Source: Paenarthrobacter sp. A20 (lineage in GTDB: Bacteria > Actinomycetota > Actinomycetes > Actinomycetales > Micrococcaceae). Taken from it: a stretch of DNA of 64,000 nucleotides. Positions 43,493-53,751 of the stretch are shown here, piece by piece. The translations under genes and the position numbers were made by a program. Below the pieces are notes generated by a model that was not told the DNA's origin, did no database searches, and saw nothing but the letters and a program-made list of their open reading frames with translations. Every line of letters begins with the position of its first letter. Positions within the stretch are counted from its first letter, which is position 1. The DNA lies in NCBI RefSeq assembly GCF_024168825.1, contig NZ_JALJWH010000001.1:2232001-2296000 (forward strand). Direction: 5' to 3'.

Positions 43493-43729
43493 GTGGGATC
43501 AGGCGGCTCGAAGGAACTCGGATGGCGTTGCAGAATTTGTCGCAAAATGATTACGGCAAAGCCCTTGGGAGGAAAAGTCGTTAGTCACAAGGATCGTGAC
43601 GGCCGCTTGTGCGCCGGGTCCGGGATGCCCGCGGTCAACCTTGCGTCGCCACAGAAGTCGAAGCGGCGACGGGCAGCAGTAGGGAGGGCGGCGTCGCCGG
43701 TCAAACAACCGAAGACTTCCCTGGGGTAA
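43493..43729 (+). CDS. Small basic zinc-finger-like protein
   Basis: 78 residues from a GTG at 43493 with GGAGGAG at ideal distance. A CxxC pair (CRICRK), then HKDRDGRLCAGSG, gives a CxxC-H-C zinc-binding pattern. The tail is very basic (PQKSKRRRAAVGRAASP), suggesting nucleic-acid binding. 69 bp after the DUF3427 gene, so possibly its partner. A second frame (43745-43942) follows but is not convincing. Confidence 0.6.
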   Translation: MGSGGSKELGWRCRICRKMITAKPLGGKVVSHKDRDGRLCAGSGMPAVNLASPQKSKRRRAAVGRAASPVKQPKTSLG

Positions 43730-43956
43730 CCAACCAAGCAGCCGGTGAAGGAACCGCGCGAGCGTCCGGACGTGCTGCCTGCGAAGAAGCCCACCGGTGT
43801 TCTCCCAGTTCCGACTCGTCGCGGCAATGGAGAGGGACGATTGGCCCTACTCAGCGAAAATCCAAGGCAGGATATCGAGATGGATGCTGGATGGCACCGA
43901 GTCAGGTTGGGAACCTCACAGGGGACGGGCAAACGACGCTGATTCCGCCGCTGACA

Positions 43957-46900
43957 CTATGGTCGCAGGTCTAAAGGTCTGATACCTGTTCCATTCTTGA
44001 TCAGTCCCAGCAAGTCGTCCTGGCGAGCTTGGCCTAGGGTCAGTCTGTACTTCGCGAGTCCATCGAGCATGTGCTGCGTCCTCGTGACGTCTCGGCTTAG
44101 GGGATGGTCGAGGAGTCGCCGCTCGATCTTGTGGGGACCGGGATGAATCCAATGGGGCGCAAACTCTGTACGCGGTTCCACAGGTCCGGCGGAGATCTCG
44201 GAACTTGCAACGTTGAACAACGTTTGCCACGGGTCCGTAACACCGGTCTTCAGCGCCGATTCTCCGTACGCATGGGCAACGTTTTTTCGGACGGCGTGTC
44301 CCATATAGCGATGCACACGACCCTCCCGCTGCTCGAAGTCCACGGGGTTGCTTGGCACATTCCAGTGGATGACGGAGTGCGCCCACCAGTGGAAGTCGAT
44401 TCCTTCTTGGCCAACAGACGTCGAGGCCAAGACGAAGGGCCAAAATGGACTATTGAAGGCGCGGCGAACATCAGGCATACGTGTGCTATCGCCGTCGTCG
44501 GTGCGGGCGTTGCTGTAACGGACTGCAAAGCGGACGCCCATGCGGAGGTCGTCATGAGACTTGTCTGGATACTTGGCGAGCAACTGCGCAGGCTTGATGG
44601 ACAGGGATAAGCGGATGTCTTCGGCGATTGCCCAGAGATTATCGACGGAGACTGAGCCCGGCGCCTGCTGGCTACGCAGCTGGAACACGTACTCATCCAA
44701 TACGGCTTGGAGATTTCCGCTCTCGCAGTAGCGAAGGACTTTCTGCCAGTAGTCACCTTCGGGGTAAAGGGTGTCCAACAGTTCGGTGACATCGAGCCGG
44801 TTGAATAATGTCCTCAGGCCTGAAGCAGCGCTCAATGCTGCTTTCCAGAGCTCACTTTCATCAAAACTGACGGGAACGATGCGAGCTATCGCACGGTAAA
44901 GACAGTTTGCAGGTGAGTTCACTGCCAAATCTTCTATGCCTTCTTCCCAACCTATGGACGGTTGGTTGGCCACTGCCACCATTCGGTCAGCGTGGGCCAG
45001 GTAAAGTACGGAGTCGGAGCTTCCCTCTTCGTCGCTGTCCTCATCAGACGCTCTTCCGGCTTTCCGGATATCCTCGTCGATCCTTCGCAACTCTTGTCGT
45101 GCCAACTTTGGGCTGTCACGCCAAGCTGTTGGGAGTGCTCCTGGGATCGAGAAGTATGAAGCCCACGTGCCGAGTCGGACTGCGGGCTCGGCAACTGTGC
45201 CGCTGATCAATTTCTTGCCGCATACTGCCGCTCGTGCCTTGATCTTGGCCTTATCGGCGGCTGAGCCTTCGTGGGCGGCACTGATCAGGGGATCGCTGGC
45301 ACGAGCCAGGGCAGCATGCGGAACAAACAAGGCGAGTGTGGACATGGCAAGCGGCTCACCGTTGCGGACGTTGTAGCGGAGACGGCCGCGGAAGCGCTTG
45401 CGGGCTTCGGCCGTGTTCTCGCCATGGAGATTGGAGCCCCACATGATATTTCGCTCAGCCTCGTAGGAGAGCAGCGTAGTGATGGCTGTTGGGGCAGCAT
45501 TCCAAGCTGAAAAGATGACCTGCTTAGTGACGGTTCCTTCCACCTGGGCGAATGGACCAGAGGGCTTCACATAGGGGAGTGATGGGGGCATCCATAACAA
45601 TTTCCACCAGTCCTGTCCAACGGTATGTTCACGCACGGCTCTGAACTTGGCGTTGTCCGTTTCAATATGGCCGTATTGCCGGTGAACCTCGGGGTTGACG
45701 GTCATCAGGCCTGGCAGTGTCGGGTCGACGGCAGCGTGATCGCAATGGATTTTGTCATCCAGCATCCGGCCAACCTTGTAGTCGGTGAGGAAATGCGCGA
45801 ACATCGGCACGGATTTCCAAAATTCCATAGGGCTACCCGACCCGGCCGCTTGGAATAATTTGGCCAACGACCGGTAGCTGACGAGATCGGCAGCGCGGAC
45901 ATCTGTGGGTGACATATCGATGCAGGCGAGCATGTCATCGTCACCCAGCTGCGGCCTTTCGGTCCGGCTCATGAAGAGTTTAAGACGATGTTCAATTCTC
46001 TGGGTGAGCCCTTCGTCGTTCACGTGCCGAATAAGATTCGAACGGCGTGAGTCCAGCTCGGCATCGAGCGTTTCGATGTATTCCGTCCGCCCGTTGCTCA
46101 GAAAACGCAGGAGTTGGCGGAAGTCGGCCGCATGATCATCGCCGTCGGATTCAGCGGCACCTGTATGGGCTTTGTAAGGCGTGGCTGAGAGTAATACGAG
46201 CTTGGCTCCCTCATACTTCAAGAATTGTCTTGCAAGCTCGGCTGCAGCATCTTCGTCGTTGTAGGCTGCTTTGGGTTCATAGAGGAGATCGCGGAACCTT
46301 TGGAACTCGTCTAAGACGATCAGATCTGGTTCCAAACATTCCAGCGCAGCCTTTGCCAGGTCTCCGCGAAGGGCACCGACAACCGCACGCGTCTTAGGCC
46401 GGACTGCGGCAGCTCCAGCAACCAACGCCTCCTCCATCAGTCGATCGAACGCAGATAGGTTGCCAGAGCGCGTGGCCAAAGCATGAAACCTGCCAACGAC
46501 CGACTTCACTATGCCTTCGGGGTGGAGACCGTCCAGCCTTCTGACCTCCCAACTGAAGTTCTTGGCCTTGGACTGTGACCGCAGGAGTTCGATTGCAACG
46601 TCGTGCCGGTCACTGCCGAAAGCTCCAAGCTGCCGGAGGATAAGGAAGAGCACGGCTCGCTCGCGTGCTTGACCCGGCGCATTGCTCACGTTGAATGAGG
46701 TGCCTGGAGTTAGCGAAATGAAGTTCACTCTCTTCCGAGTTCCGGGGTGGGGCGCCGCATTTAGCTTTCCGAGTTCCGTCGGAAGAAGGGTCAGCCGTCC
46801 CGACTCAATGATGTCCTTTTGGCCCGTTACATTCAGGCGTGCCAGATTCTGCTTTGCCAAATCAGAGTTTGAGCACACATAGACGATGTCAATCCGATCG

Positions 46901-47106
46901 ACGTCCGAATCAGGCCGGTCCAAGCGTTCTATGGCCTTCGCGATAATTCCGCGAGCAACCATGCTTTTCCCCAGCCCGGTTTCGTCCGCCACCAGAAACC
47001 GATCAGCCGGATCATCATCGAGGTAAAACCGGCGGACCACATGGTCCACTGTCCGGCGCTGGAAGTGACGTAGTCCCCTCAGAGCGGCTTCTGAGTCAAA
47101 CGTCAT
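43957..47106 (-). CDS. SF2/Snf2-type helicase of the PLD-DUF6361 trio
   Basis: 1049 residues. Walker A DETGLGKSM (Lys47), motif II DEFQRF near residue 270, motif III LSATPYK, C-terminal motifs V-VI TSVGQEGIDFHWW and EQREGRVHRY near 905-940. The large insert between the two RecA lobes and the DEFQ box resemble the helicases of DISARM- and dpd-like loci. Last gene of the minus-strand defence operon; start overlaps the PLD stop by 11 bp (47096-47106). Confidence 0.82.
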   Translation of the reverse strand: MTFDSEAALRGLRHFQRRTVDHVVRRFYLDDDPADRFLVADETGLGKSMVARGIIAKAIERLDRPDSDVDRIDIVYVCSNSDLAKQNLARLNVTGQKDIIESGRLTLLPTELGKLNAAPHPGTRKRVNFISLTPGTSFNVSNAPGQARERAVLFLILRQLGAFGSDRHDVAIELLRSQSKAKNFSWEVRRLDGLHPEGIVKSVVGRFHALATRSGNLSAFDRLMEEALVAGAAAVRPKTRAVVGALRGDLAKAALECLEPDLIVLDEFQRFRDLLYEPKAAYNDEDAAAELARQFLKYEGAKLVLLSATPYKAHTGAAESDGDDHAADFRQLLRFLSNGRTEYIETLDAELDSRRSNLIRHVNDEGLTQRIEHRLKLFMSRTERPQLGDDDMLACIDMSPTDVRAADLVSYRSLAKLFQAAGSGSPMEFWKSVPMFAHFLTDYKVGRMLDDKIHCDHAAVDPTLPGLMTVNPEVHRQYGHIETDNAKFRAVREHTVGQDWWKLLWMPPSLPYVKPSGPFAQVEGTVTKQVIFSAWNAAPTAITTLLSYEAERNIMWGSNLHGENTAEARKRFRGRLRYNVRNGEPLAMSTLALFVPHAALARASDPLISAAHEGSAADKAKIKARAAVCGKKLISGTVAEPAVRLGTWASYFSIPGALPTAWRDSPKLARQELRRIDEDIRKAGRASDEDSDEEGSSDSVLYLAHADRMVAVANQPSIGWEEGIEDLAVNSPANCLYRAIARIVPVSFDESELWKAALSAASGLRTLFNRLDVTELLDTLYPEGDYWQKVLRYCESGNLQAVLDEYVFQLRSQQAPGSVSVDNLWAIAEDIRLSLSIKPAQLLAKYPDKSHDDLRMGVRFAVRYSNARTDDGDSTRMPDVRRAFNSPFWPFVLASTSVGQEGIDFHWWAHSVIHWNVPSNPVDFEQREGRVHRYMGHAVRKNVAHAYGESALKTGVTDPWQTLFNVASSEISAGPVEPRTEFAPHWIHPGPHKIERRLLDHPLSRDVTRTQHMLDGLAKYRLTLGQARQDDLLGLIKNGTGIRPLDLRP

Positions 47107-49003
47107 AAGGGGTCTCCATCTTCAACGCCTCTACCGCCGCCGTCCAAAGGGAATGCAGCTCGAGTATTTCCCTGTCATCGCTCCTAAGTGCCAGCAAGCG
47201 GTCCATGACAACCTTGAGGTCAGCGAAAACCGGCCCGGAGTCTGGGCTGGCCAGGGCTCCCACCATGGCTTCAAACAAACCGGAGGCCGAAACATAACTA
47301 GATGCAGACGCCGCGGATTGCCAGTTTGCGCCTGCGGCCCCTCCTATCCTGACGTCTTCGGGAGTTAGGAAAAGGAGCAGAAATTGGCAGAGCTTTTGAG
47401 GATCGTTCAACTGCCGCGCAACGATTTCGTCAAGCCTTCCCGGAAGGTCCGCTAGCAGGATTCCTTGGATGACTGTGCTCTTGGACAGCTGTGCCTCTGG
47501 GTCCTTTAAGGTCAGCAACAAGTACGGCGTGACGTCAGCGAGCGGAACTGCACGGAACCGTTGGATTGGTGCACCGCCGGAGGGAACGACGGCGGCCGTC
47601 ACCTGGGGGAGCGACAGAAGTCGGAGGGTTGCGGTGAACTGGGGTTTAGATCTCCAGCTGTGGCTGATTTCGATAGCGAATGTCCCTAGGCTGTCCGGCT
47701 GGGCCTCGACTAGGAACTGATGAGCTGCTGCGGCCCGAAGCTCCTTCTCAAGGCTGAGAGCCGCTTGGTCTTCGTCAGAAGGTTCTTGGCCGCCTTTACC
47801 GCCGTACTCCTCGAAGGGGACTTCCTTGAGGCTGTCTATGACGCGCTGGACGCCCATCTGTTTCTTGGCACCCCGTAACTCTACGAGGAACTCGACATTG
47901 GTGCCGAAGGCCGCAGCGGTGGCATTGGCCGATCCCAACAGAGCGTAGGTGGAATGGTCGTAGTCGCAGAAGTAGGCCTTGGCGTGCAACCCCGATAGGT
48001 CCTCGGCGAGATTTCCAAAACCTTCCGGATCGGATGAAGCTTGGCCCGTACTTGTTGACTCAACGATTCCGCGTTCATCGAAGGACTTGAAGGAGCTGCG
48101 ACGTTCGGACACAGTCTTTTCTTGAAGTAAGTCGAGCTGGTCACCGCGCGAGTACACATGGAGATTCCGCATCCACGGGTCTCTTAACCGGGCCAGGAGA
48201 GCGTCATCCAGGAATGGAGAGATGACTAATTTCTCGAAGCCCAGAAAGGCGGCGTCGCCGGTCTTTCCATTGAGGGCTCGGAACTTACTTGGCTCCCGCA
48301 AATGGCCTGCGATTGAACCCTGTTCGAATTCCTCACCCAAACCCATGGGTCTAAACGCGAGTTTTTGGATACCTTCCGGCAGCTCCCATCTCACCTTCGA
48401 CACTCGAGAGGCCAGTCCACGTACGCGAGCCAGCCGGTCGACGTCGAGCTTTACGGTACATAGCTCGGGCAGTTTTTCGATGAATCGAGCCAGAGGTCCG
48501 CTGTCAGGGCTGGCGTTTTCGGACTCGGCCTCGAGTTCTCCGTCGAGCCGCACTAGGAGATCCCAGCTGGCGTCGGGGGTCAGGTTGCGGCTGGAACATA
48601 GGAAGCGGTAGCGCCGTTCCGTGCCTCTCTCGAATTCAAGTACCCAAACCTTTGGGTGAAACAGACCCCGTTTGACGCTGACCTGGTGGACCATGGGCTC
48701 AAGCATTGCCAGTAGATCTGATGCGTCCTTGGGAGCTTGAATGTGCCCTGCTTGGCAGAATATGTCCACGCGATCAGAGACTTTGCGCAAGACGCTGAGA
48801 ACGGCGACCGAATTCGTGTAGTCCTCGCCATTGCCCGCGACAAAGCTTAACGGAACAGAAAGGGCACTCGTCATGTCCAACGTGAATGTCGTGCCTACGG
48901 CGTGTAGCAGCCGGAAGCCAGATGGTGGACGGAGCTGTTGAGTGAGAGCCTGCCGATTCGTGGCGTCAAGCATCCGAGGAAGCCTCCGTTGCCAAGCCCG
49001 CAT
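47096..49003 (-). CDS. PLD-family nuclease-like protein, two HKD-type motifs
   Basis: 635 residues; an ATG ten codons downstream (48973) is an equally good start and overlaps the DUF6361-type stop. Two phospholipase-D-like motifs: HPKVW (His116, Lys118) with SSRN (138-140), and HAKAYFCD (His340, Lys342, Asp347) with GSAN (357-360). The first lacks the usual Asp (Glu instead). The C-terminal half is helical. Likely a nuclease acting with the downstream helicase; translationally coupled to both neighbours. Confidence 0.8.
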   Translation of the reverse strand: MRAWQRRLPRMLDATNRQALTQQLRPPSGFRLLHAVGTTFTLDMTSALSVPLSFVAGNGEDYTNSVAVLSVLRKVSDRVDIFCQAGHIQAPKDASDLLAMLEPMVHQVSVKRGLFHPKVWVLEFERGTERRYRFLCSSRNLTPDASWDLLVRLDGELEAESENASPDSGPLARFIEKLPELCTVKLDVDRLARVRGLASRVSKVRWELPEGIQKLAFRPMGLGEEFEQGSIAGHLREPSKFRALNGKTGDAAFLGFEKLVISPFLDDALLARLRDPWMRNLHVYSRGDQLDLLQEKTVSERRSSFKSFDERGIVESTSTGQASSDPEGFGNLAEDLSGLHAKAYFCDYDHSTYALLGSANATAAAFGTNVEFLVELRGAKKQMGVQRVIDSLKEVPFEEYGGKGGQEPSDEDQAALSLEKELRAAAAHQFLVEAQPDSLGTFAIEISHSWRSKPQFTATLRLLSLPQVTAAVVPSGGAPIQRFRAVPLADVTPYLLLTLKDPEAQLSKSTVIQGILLADLPGRLDEIVARQLNDPQKLCQFLLLFLTPEDVRIGGAAGANWQSAASASSYVSASGLFEAMVGALASPDSGPVFADLKVVMDRLLALRSDDREILELHSLWTAAVEALKMETPYDV

Positions 49004-50174
49004 GGATATCCAAAACGGTCCGTCGCACCTGAAACCAACGGAAGCTAAGTGCCGTCACTGAAGTCGGCGGCTGCCAAGCACGGAGACGGCGCTCATTATG
49101 GAAACGGGAGTTCGACTTCTTCATCAACCTCTCGCGCGTCATGACCCGATCGCAGAATTCCTCATTGTCGATCATCTTGGCATGGCTCCTAGCAGCCTCA
49201 ATCGCTGATCGCGCGAAGGCGGCTGTACTCGAGTTGATGCCTCGGTTCAACGATGTCGCACGAGTCAAATAGTCGTCTACGTCCCAGCCATCAAGGAGCC
49301 CGCGCTTGGCTTCGCGCTCATCTTCCCAAGAGTCGAGTAGGCGTTGCGTTTGTCCGACTATGTCCTCTTCGGGCGCGAATGCTGCACGTGAGTGTCCGCT
49401 AATTAGCCGCTGGTAGAGGATGGTCGCACCATTGTGGATTAGTGAGAAAACTTCCGCATCCCTTAGCCACTGGCCGGGTTCGCCTCCGACCGTTTGGCAA
49501 ACGGGATCCAGCCACGGTGCCCAATGCCGCGGATCCGGGCTGGCGTCGGAGCCCACGAGATGAGCCAGCATGCTTCTTGGGCAGGCGATCATAATTCGCT
49601 CTCGAAGCCAGCTGGCCTCTTCGTGAGATAGCGTCAAACCTCGTTCGTCGGACTGGGGAAAGCCTGCTGACGGTGCGGGAATGCTGGGGTTCCATACGTA
49701 CGGCGCATCGTCCTCGTCCTCGGAGGTCGGCGCTTTCATGCACATCAATTGTGCGACCGAGTTTCGTTCAGCCTCGGGGCTCACAATCCCGAATCGGCGC
49801 AGGGCGGACCAGTAAGCGGCTGAAGGGAGTTGTTTCACGTTCCGGCCGGCATCGCTCCCAATATAGCTCTCGACGCCCAATTCCTTGAGCCTGCCGATCA
49901 AACGGCGCTCGGACTCCTCAGATCGTTTGCGGAGATCTTCTGCATTCTTGGTCCCGCGATGTTCGGTCAAGTATGACCATGGCACCAGCAGCATGTAGCG
50001 AGCTCCGGCGTGCAGAACCGACGTTCCCGGAAACAGGCTGTTGCTGATGACATCGCGCAACTGACCGAGCCCGAGGTCGTCGGTGGTTTCCGGGCTGCCA
50101 AACAGTTTGACGAGCTCGCGCATCTTTGCGTTTTCCTCGGTGGAGGCGTCAAGCCAGGAGATGAGGGACGGCAT
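48966..50174 (-). CDS. DUF6361-like protein of the defence trio
   Basis: 402 residues, soluble. Features include the N-terminal SLISWLDASTEENAKMRELVKLF motif, GTSVLHAGARYMLLVPW, and PSAAYWSALRRFGI, which look like the DUF6361 family found beside PLD and helicase genes. Activity unknown. No zinc-finger CxxC pairs, so it is not the DUF1998 protein of DISARM. Starts 16 bp after the preceding gene and overlaps the PLD gene; I assign the family with moderate confidence from memory. Confidence 0.6.
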   Translation of the reverse strand: MPSLISWLDASTEENAKMRELVKLFGSPETTDDLGLGQLRDVISNSLFPGTSVLHAGARYMLLVPWSYLTEHRGTKNAEDLRKRSEESERRLIGRLKELGVESYIGSDAGRNVKQLPSAAYWSALRRFGIVSPEAERNSVAQLMCMKAPTSEDEDDAPYVWNPSIPAPSAGFPQSDERGLTLSHEEASWLRERIMIACPRSMLAHLVGSDASPDPRHWAPWLDPVCQTVGGEPGQWLRDAEVFSLIHNGATILYQRLISGHSRAAFAPEEDIVGQTQRLLDSWEDEREAKRGLLDGWDVDDYLTRATSLNRGINSSTAAFARSAIEAARSHAKMIDNEEFCDRVMTRERLMKKSNSRFHNERRLRAWQPPTSVTALSFRWFQVRRTVLDIHAGLATEASSDA

Positions 50175-50190
50175 TGCTATAGGCCCAGTC

Positions 50191-50667
50191 TCAACGCTTC
50201 GGACCTTTGAACCCGATCCCAGTCCACCATTTGCGAATCACGCTCATCTTGAGTGGGTCTTTTCGTGTTTGGAGAAAATATCTGAGCGCTGGAAGTTCGT
50301 CACTTGGTAGGAACCGGATGGAATCTGCATAGGCTGGCCGTGCGCACTGGCTAATCATTCCCGTTGCCCAGAGGTCCCACGTTTTGGTAGAGATAAACCC
50401 GTTTCGGCGAAGGTCGAGTTCGTCTTCACACAGCTGTAAATAGAATATGATTTTTGCTCGGTCTTCTTTTGGGAGCTTTAGCCGAGAAGGGGCCGCCCAA
50501 GGATCACCGCGGAAGCTGTCCATGAGATTCCAATATCTCTCAACGTACAAATTTTCGAAATCGCGATGTTTTGCCGCCCTCGCCCCGATAAGCTGCATCA
50601 GAGCCAAGATCAACGCGACCACCGTGAAGAGCTGCGCAACCAAGCCGACAATTTCCGTGCCGCTCAT
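50191..50667 (-). CDS. Single-pass membrane protein embedded in the defence operon
   Basis: 158 residues: an N-terminal helix (GLVAQLFTVVALILALMQLIG) and a cytosolic alpha-helical domain with EDRAKIIFYLQLCEDELDL. The start overlaps the hsdR stop as ATGA (50664-50667). Family not recognised. Because it sits between type I and trio genes it could be a membrane effector or an anchor. Confidence 0.65.
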   Translation of the reverse strand: MSGTEIVGLVAQLFTVVALILALMQLIGARAAKHRDFENLYVERYWNLMDSFRGDPWAAPSRLKLPKEDRAKIIFYLQLCEDELDLRRNGFISTKTWDLWATGMISQCARPAYADSIRFLPSDELPALRYFLQTRKDPLKMSVIRKWWTGIGFKGPKR

Positions 50668-53600
50668 GCTTGCAGTTCTTCGTAGATCAGCTCACTCAAC
50701 ATCTTCAGCAGTGACTGCATTTTCGTTTTGTCGCCCAATGCCTGAAGACTCAGGTTGTAGTGGCTGTCCATAGAATTTGATACCGCGTCGGTGACAGCCT
50801 TCTCGAGATGAGGGCTGCTGCCGAAGTGGCTCCGCGAGTTGTTCTGGGCTTGCTTTTGGAGAGTTTCGTTCTTGACGAGCTCGCGGCGGACGCCCTCCAC
50901 GAAGTGCGCTACTGCATCGAGTTCCTCGCCTTCGAAGGGTAGGTTGGCCTGCTGGATGATCTCTTCCCATGTCACCAGGACCGGATCCTTGGCCTGCCCG
51001 GTGCCGACCTCAGTGGGGGGTTTGAGCAGGGCATCCTCGTCCGACAGCTGCAGCTGGGCCTGCCCCTTGTCTTTGAGCGCGTACTTGGCAAGCACCACAC
51101 CGGAGAGGTCCAGGGCGACCTTGGCATCGTTGACGCGGAGGACCGGAAGGAGGTGTTTGTAGTAAATGGATCGCTTCTCCAAATCAGTGTCGGCGAAGTC
51201 GACGATTTGAGAAAGGAAATCGTAAGCGCGGACAAATGAGCCGAGGTCCTTGCGAAACCGGTCTAGCTCGTCTTCGGCGACTTTGTCGCCCGCAGCCACA
51301 GCTGCGTTATACCGGCTATTGAAGCGCGACTTAGCTGGCGCGACCCACCCCGAGAGAGCGTTGTTCCCTGCTTCAAGCACATAGGACTTCACCAGGCCGT
51401 CCACCTCGGAATCGAGGTAGATCTGGGCAGCGTCTAGCTTGCTTTGGAGATCGTGCACCACGTTGGGTTCGGAGACGCTCTCCAGCGCCGCCTCGCGGAA
51501 GTAGGGCCTAAAGGACGCGAGGATCTCGTCGGGGTCATTGACGAAGTCCAAGACGAAGGTCTGGTCCTTGCCCACCGCAGTGCGGTTCAAGCGTGACAGG
51601 GTCTGCACGGCTGACACCCCGGAGAGCTTCTTGTCCACGTACATCGCGACGAGCAGTGGCTGGTCGAAGCCAGTCTGGAATTTGTTGGCAACCAGCATGA
51701 TTTTGTAGTCGTCAGTTGAGAATGCCTCGGGCAGAGTGCGCCCCTTGAGACCGGGGTTCATGTTGATCTCAGTGAACGGCTCGACGCCGGATTCGTCGGC
51801 GGTCACCTCGCCGGAGAAGGCGACCATGGCCCCCAAGCCTGAGTAGCCGGCGTCGATGATGTACTTGTCGATTGCAAGCTTGTACCGCACGGCTTCTTTG
51901 CGGGACCCGGTAACGACCATGGCCTTAGCCTTGCCCTCAAGGCGCCAAGCGACGTTAGCGCGGAAATGCTCCACGATCACTTGGACCTTCTGGCTGATGT
52001 TGTATGGATGCAGTTTCACCCAGTTCATCAGCGACTTCAGCCCCTCCGACTTCTCTACCTGTGCGTCGTCCGAGTCGTAGTCGCGTCCTTCGTGCGTGAG
52101 CCGGTAGGCCACTTTGTAGCTGGTGTAGTTCTGCAACACGTCGAGAATGAAGCGCTCTTCGATGGCCTGCTGCATGGAGTACAGGTGAAATGGCTGCGGC
52201 AACCCGTCCGGACCCTTGCGGCCGAACAGCTCGAGCGTCTTAGCCTTCGGCGTTGCTGTGAAAGCGAAGTAGCTGATGTTCTTGGCATCGGCGCGTTCGG
52301 CCATCTCGGCAGCAAGGTAGCTCTCGACGTCGAACTCGCCGCCGTCGTTGACATCAGCCAGTTCTTCGGCGGACAGGACCTTCTTTAGCTTGTTGGCTGT
52401 TGACCCAGTCTGCGAGGAGTGTGCCTCGTCCGCGATGATGGCGAAGTTCCGGCCCTTCAAAGCGTGGGACTCGGCGATAGCCTTCAATGCAAAAGGGAAG
52501 GTCTGGATGGTGACGATGATGATCGGTGTTCGGGCCGCCAACGCGGCGCTGAGTTCGGCCGACTTCGAGCCTGCATTGCCGCGGATGGGAACTACGACGC
52601 CGGACTTGTGCTCGATCTGATATATCGCGTCCTGCAATTGGGCATCGAGCACGGTGCGGTCTGTCACGACAATGACGGAGTCGAAGATCTTCTCGTTGTC
52701 GACACCGTGCAGGGAGCTGAGCTGGTGTGCGGTCCATGCGATGGAGTTGGTCTTGCCGGACCCGGCGGAGTGCTGGATGAGGTATCGGTGACCTGGTCCC
52801 TCGGTGCGGGCGGTCGCGATGAGCTGGTTGACGACGTCCCACTGGTGGTAGCGGGGGAATAGCAGAGATTTGCGGACTTCCCGGTCGCCTGTGACGGGGT
52901 TGGTCTTGTCGCTGATCTGCAGGTGCAGGAACTTTCCGATGATGTTCAGCCAAGAATCGCGCTGCAGCACCTGTTCCCAAAGGTAACTGGTGGCCGAGCC
53001 CTTCGGGTTGACCGGGTTTCCGGCACTGCCGTTGTCACCGAGGTTGAAGGGCAGGAAGAAAGTGTCCTTGCCCTTGAGCTCGGTGGTCATCTGGATCTCG
53101 TCGTTGCTGACCGCGAAGTGAACCAGCGCACGGCGACCGAAGGACAGAAGGGGTTCGTCCTTGTTCTCGCTATTCCGTGGCCGACGGTCTTTGCGGTACT
53201 GCTCGACGGCGTCATTGATGTTCTGAGTGAAGTCTGTCTTGAGCTCGATTGTGGCAACCGGTAGGCCGTTGACGAATAGGACAAGATCGATGCTCTTCAG
53301 GGTGTCGACCGTGGAGTAGTGGACCTGACGGATCACCCGGAGGCGGACCTTGGCGTAGCGCTCCAGCGTCTCCGGGTTCAGGCCCATGGCCGGTTTGAAC
53401 TGGCACATCTCGAACTTGGCGGCGACGTCTTTGAAACCGGTGCGCAGCACGGAGAGCATACCGGCTTCCTTGGCCGCCGGCTTGTCCAGGACCTTGCAGA
53501 GCCGGTCTAGGAGGAGGTTTTTGGCGACGTCGCGTTCGGCGGGGGAATCCGTCGGCTTGAGGACTTTCCCGAGATGCTCCGGCTGCGTGTCCGCCAGCCA

Positions 53601-53741
53601 AGTGAAGACGTCCTCCGGGACGAGAGCCCGTGCGGCGTCGTAAAGCTCGCTCGCCTTGCGGTCAGGTTCGTAGATCCAACCCTCAGCAGCCAAGGCCTGG
53701 CAGATCTCGTCCTCGAATGTCACTTCATTGTGCTGAGCCAT
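50664..53741 (-). CDS. hsdR: Type I restriction enzyme R subunit
   Basis: 1025 residues. N-terminal PD-(D/E)XK nuclease (IDLVLFVNGLPVATIELKTD, residues about 150-170), then SF2 translocase: Walker A HSAGSGKT (near residue 310), IIADEAHSSQ (near 430), and helicase motifs VI around QTLSRLNRT (near 700). C-terminal helical domain binds the HsdMS core. Cuts unmodified DNA after long-range translocation. Starts 10 bp after the Mrr gene. Confidence 0.93.
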   Translation of the reverse strand: MAQHNEVTFEDEICQALAAEGWIYEPDRKASELYDAARALVPEDVFTWLADTQPEHLGKVLKPTDSPAERDVAKNLLLDRLCKVLDKPAAKEAGMLSVLRTGFKDVAAKFEMCQFKPAMGLNPETLERYAKVRLRVIRQVHYSTVDTLKSIDLVLFVNGLPVATIELKTDFTQNINDAVEQYRKDRRPRNSENKDEPLLSFGRRALVHFAVSNDEIQMTTELKGKDTFFLPFNLGDNGSAGNPVNPKGSATSYLWEQVLQRDSWLNIIGKFLHLQISDKTNPVTGDREVRKSLLFPRYHQWDVVNQLIATARTEGPGHRYLIQHSAGSGKTNSIAWTAHQLSSLHGVDNEKIFDSVIVVTDRTVLDAQLQDAIYQIEHKSGVVVPIRGNAGSKSAELSAALAARTPIIIVTIQTFPFALKAIAESHALKGRNFAIIADEAHSSQTGSTANKLKKVLSAEELADVNDGGEFDVESYLAAEMAERADAKNISYFAFTATPKAKTLELFGRKGPDGLPQPFHLYSMQQAIEERFILDVLQNYTSYKVAYRLTHEGRDYDSDDAQVEKSEGLKSLMNWVKLHPYNISQKVQVIVEHFRANVAWRLEGKAKAMVVTGSRKEAVRYKLAIDKYIIDAGYSGLGAMVAFSGEVTADESGVEPFTEINMNPGLKGRTLPEAFSTDDYKIMLVANKFQTGFDQPLLVAMYVDKKLSGVSAVQTLSRLNRTAVGKDQTFVLDFVNDPDEILASFRPYFREAALESVSEPNVVHDLQSKLDAAQIYLDSEVDGLVKSYVLEAGNNALSGWVAPAKSRFNSRYNAAVAAGDKVAEDELDRFRKDLGSFVRAYDFLSQIVDFADTDLEKRSIYYKHLLPVLRVNDAKVALDLSGVVLAKYALKDKGQAQLQLSDEDALLKPPTEVGTGQAKDPVLVTWEEIIQQANLPFEGEELDAVAHFVEGVRRELVKNETLQKQAQNNSRSHFGSSPHLEKAVTDAVSNSMDSHYNLSLQALGDKTKMQSLLKMLSELIYEELQA

Positions 53742-53751
53742 ACTGTTCCCC

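Noticed and set aside
43957..50174. DISARM defence system
   Set aside because: Helicase and PLD are present, but there is no DUF1998 protein with zinc-binding cysteines and the third protein looks like DUF6361.
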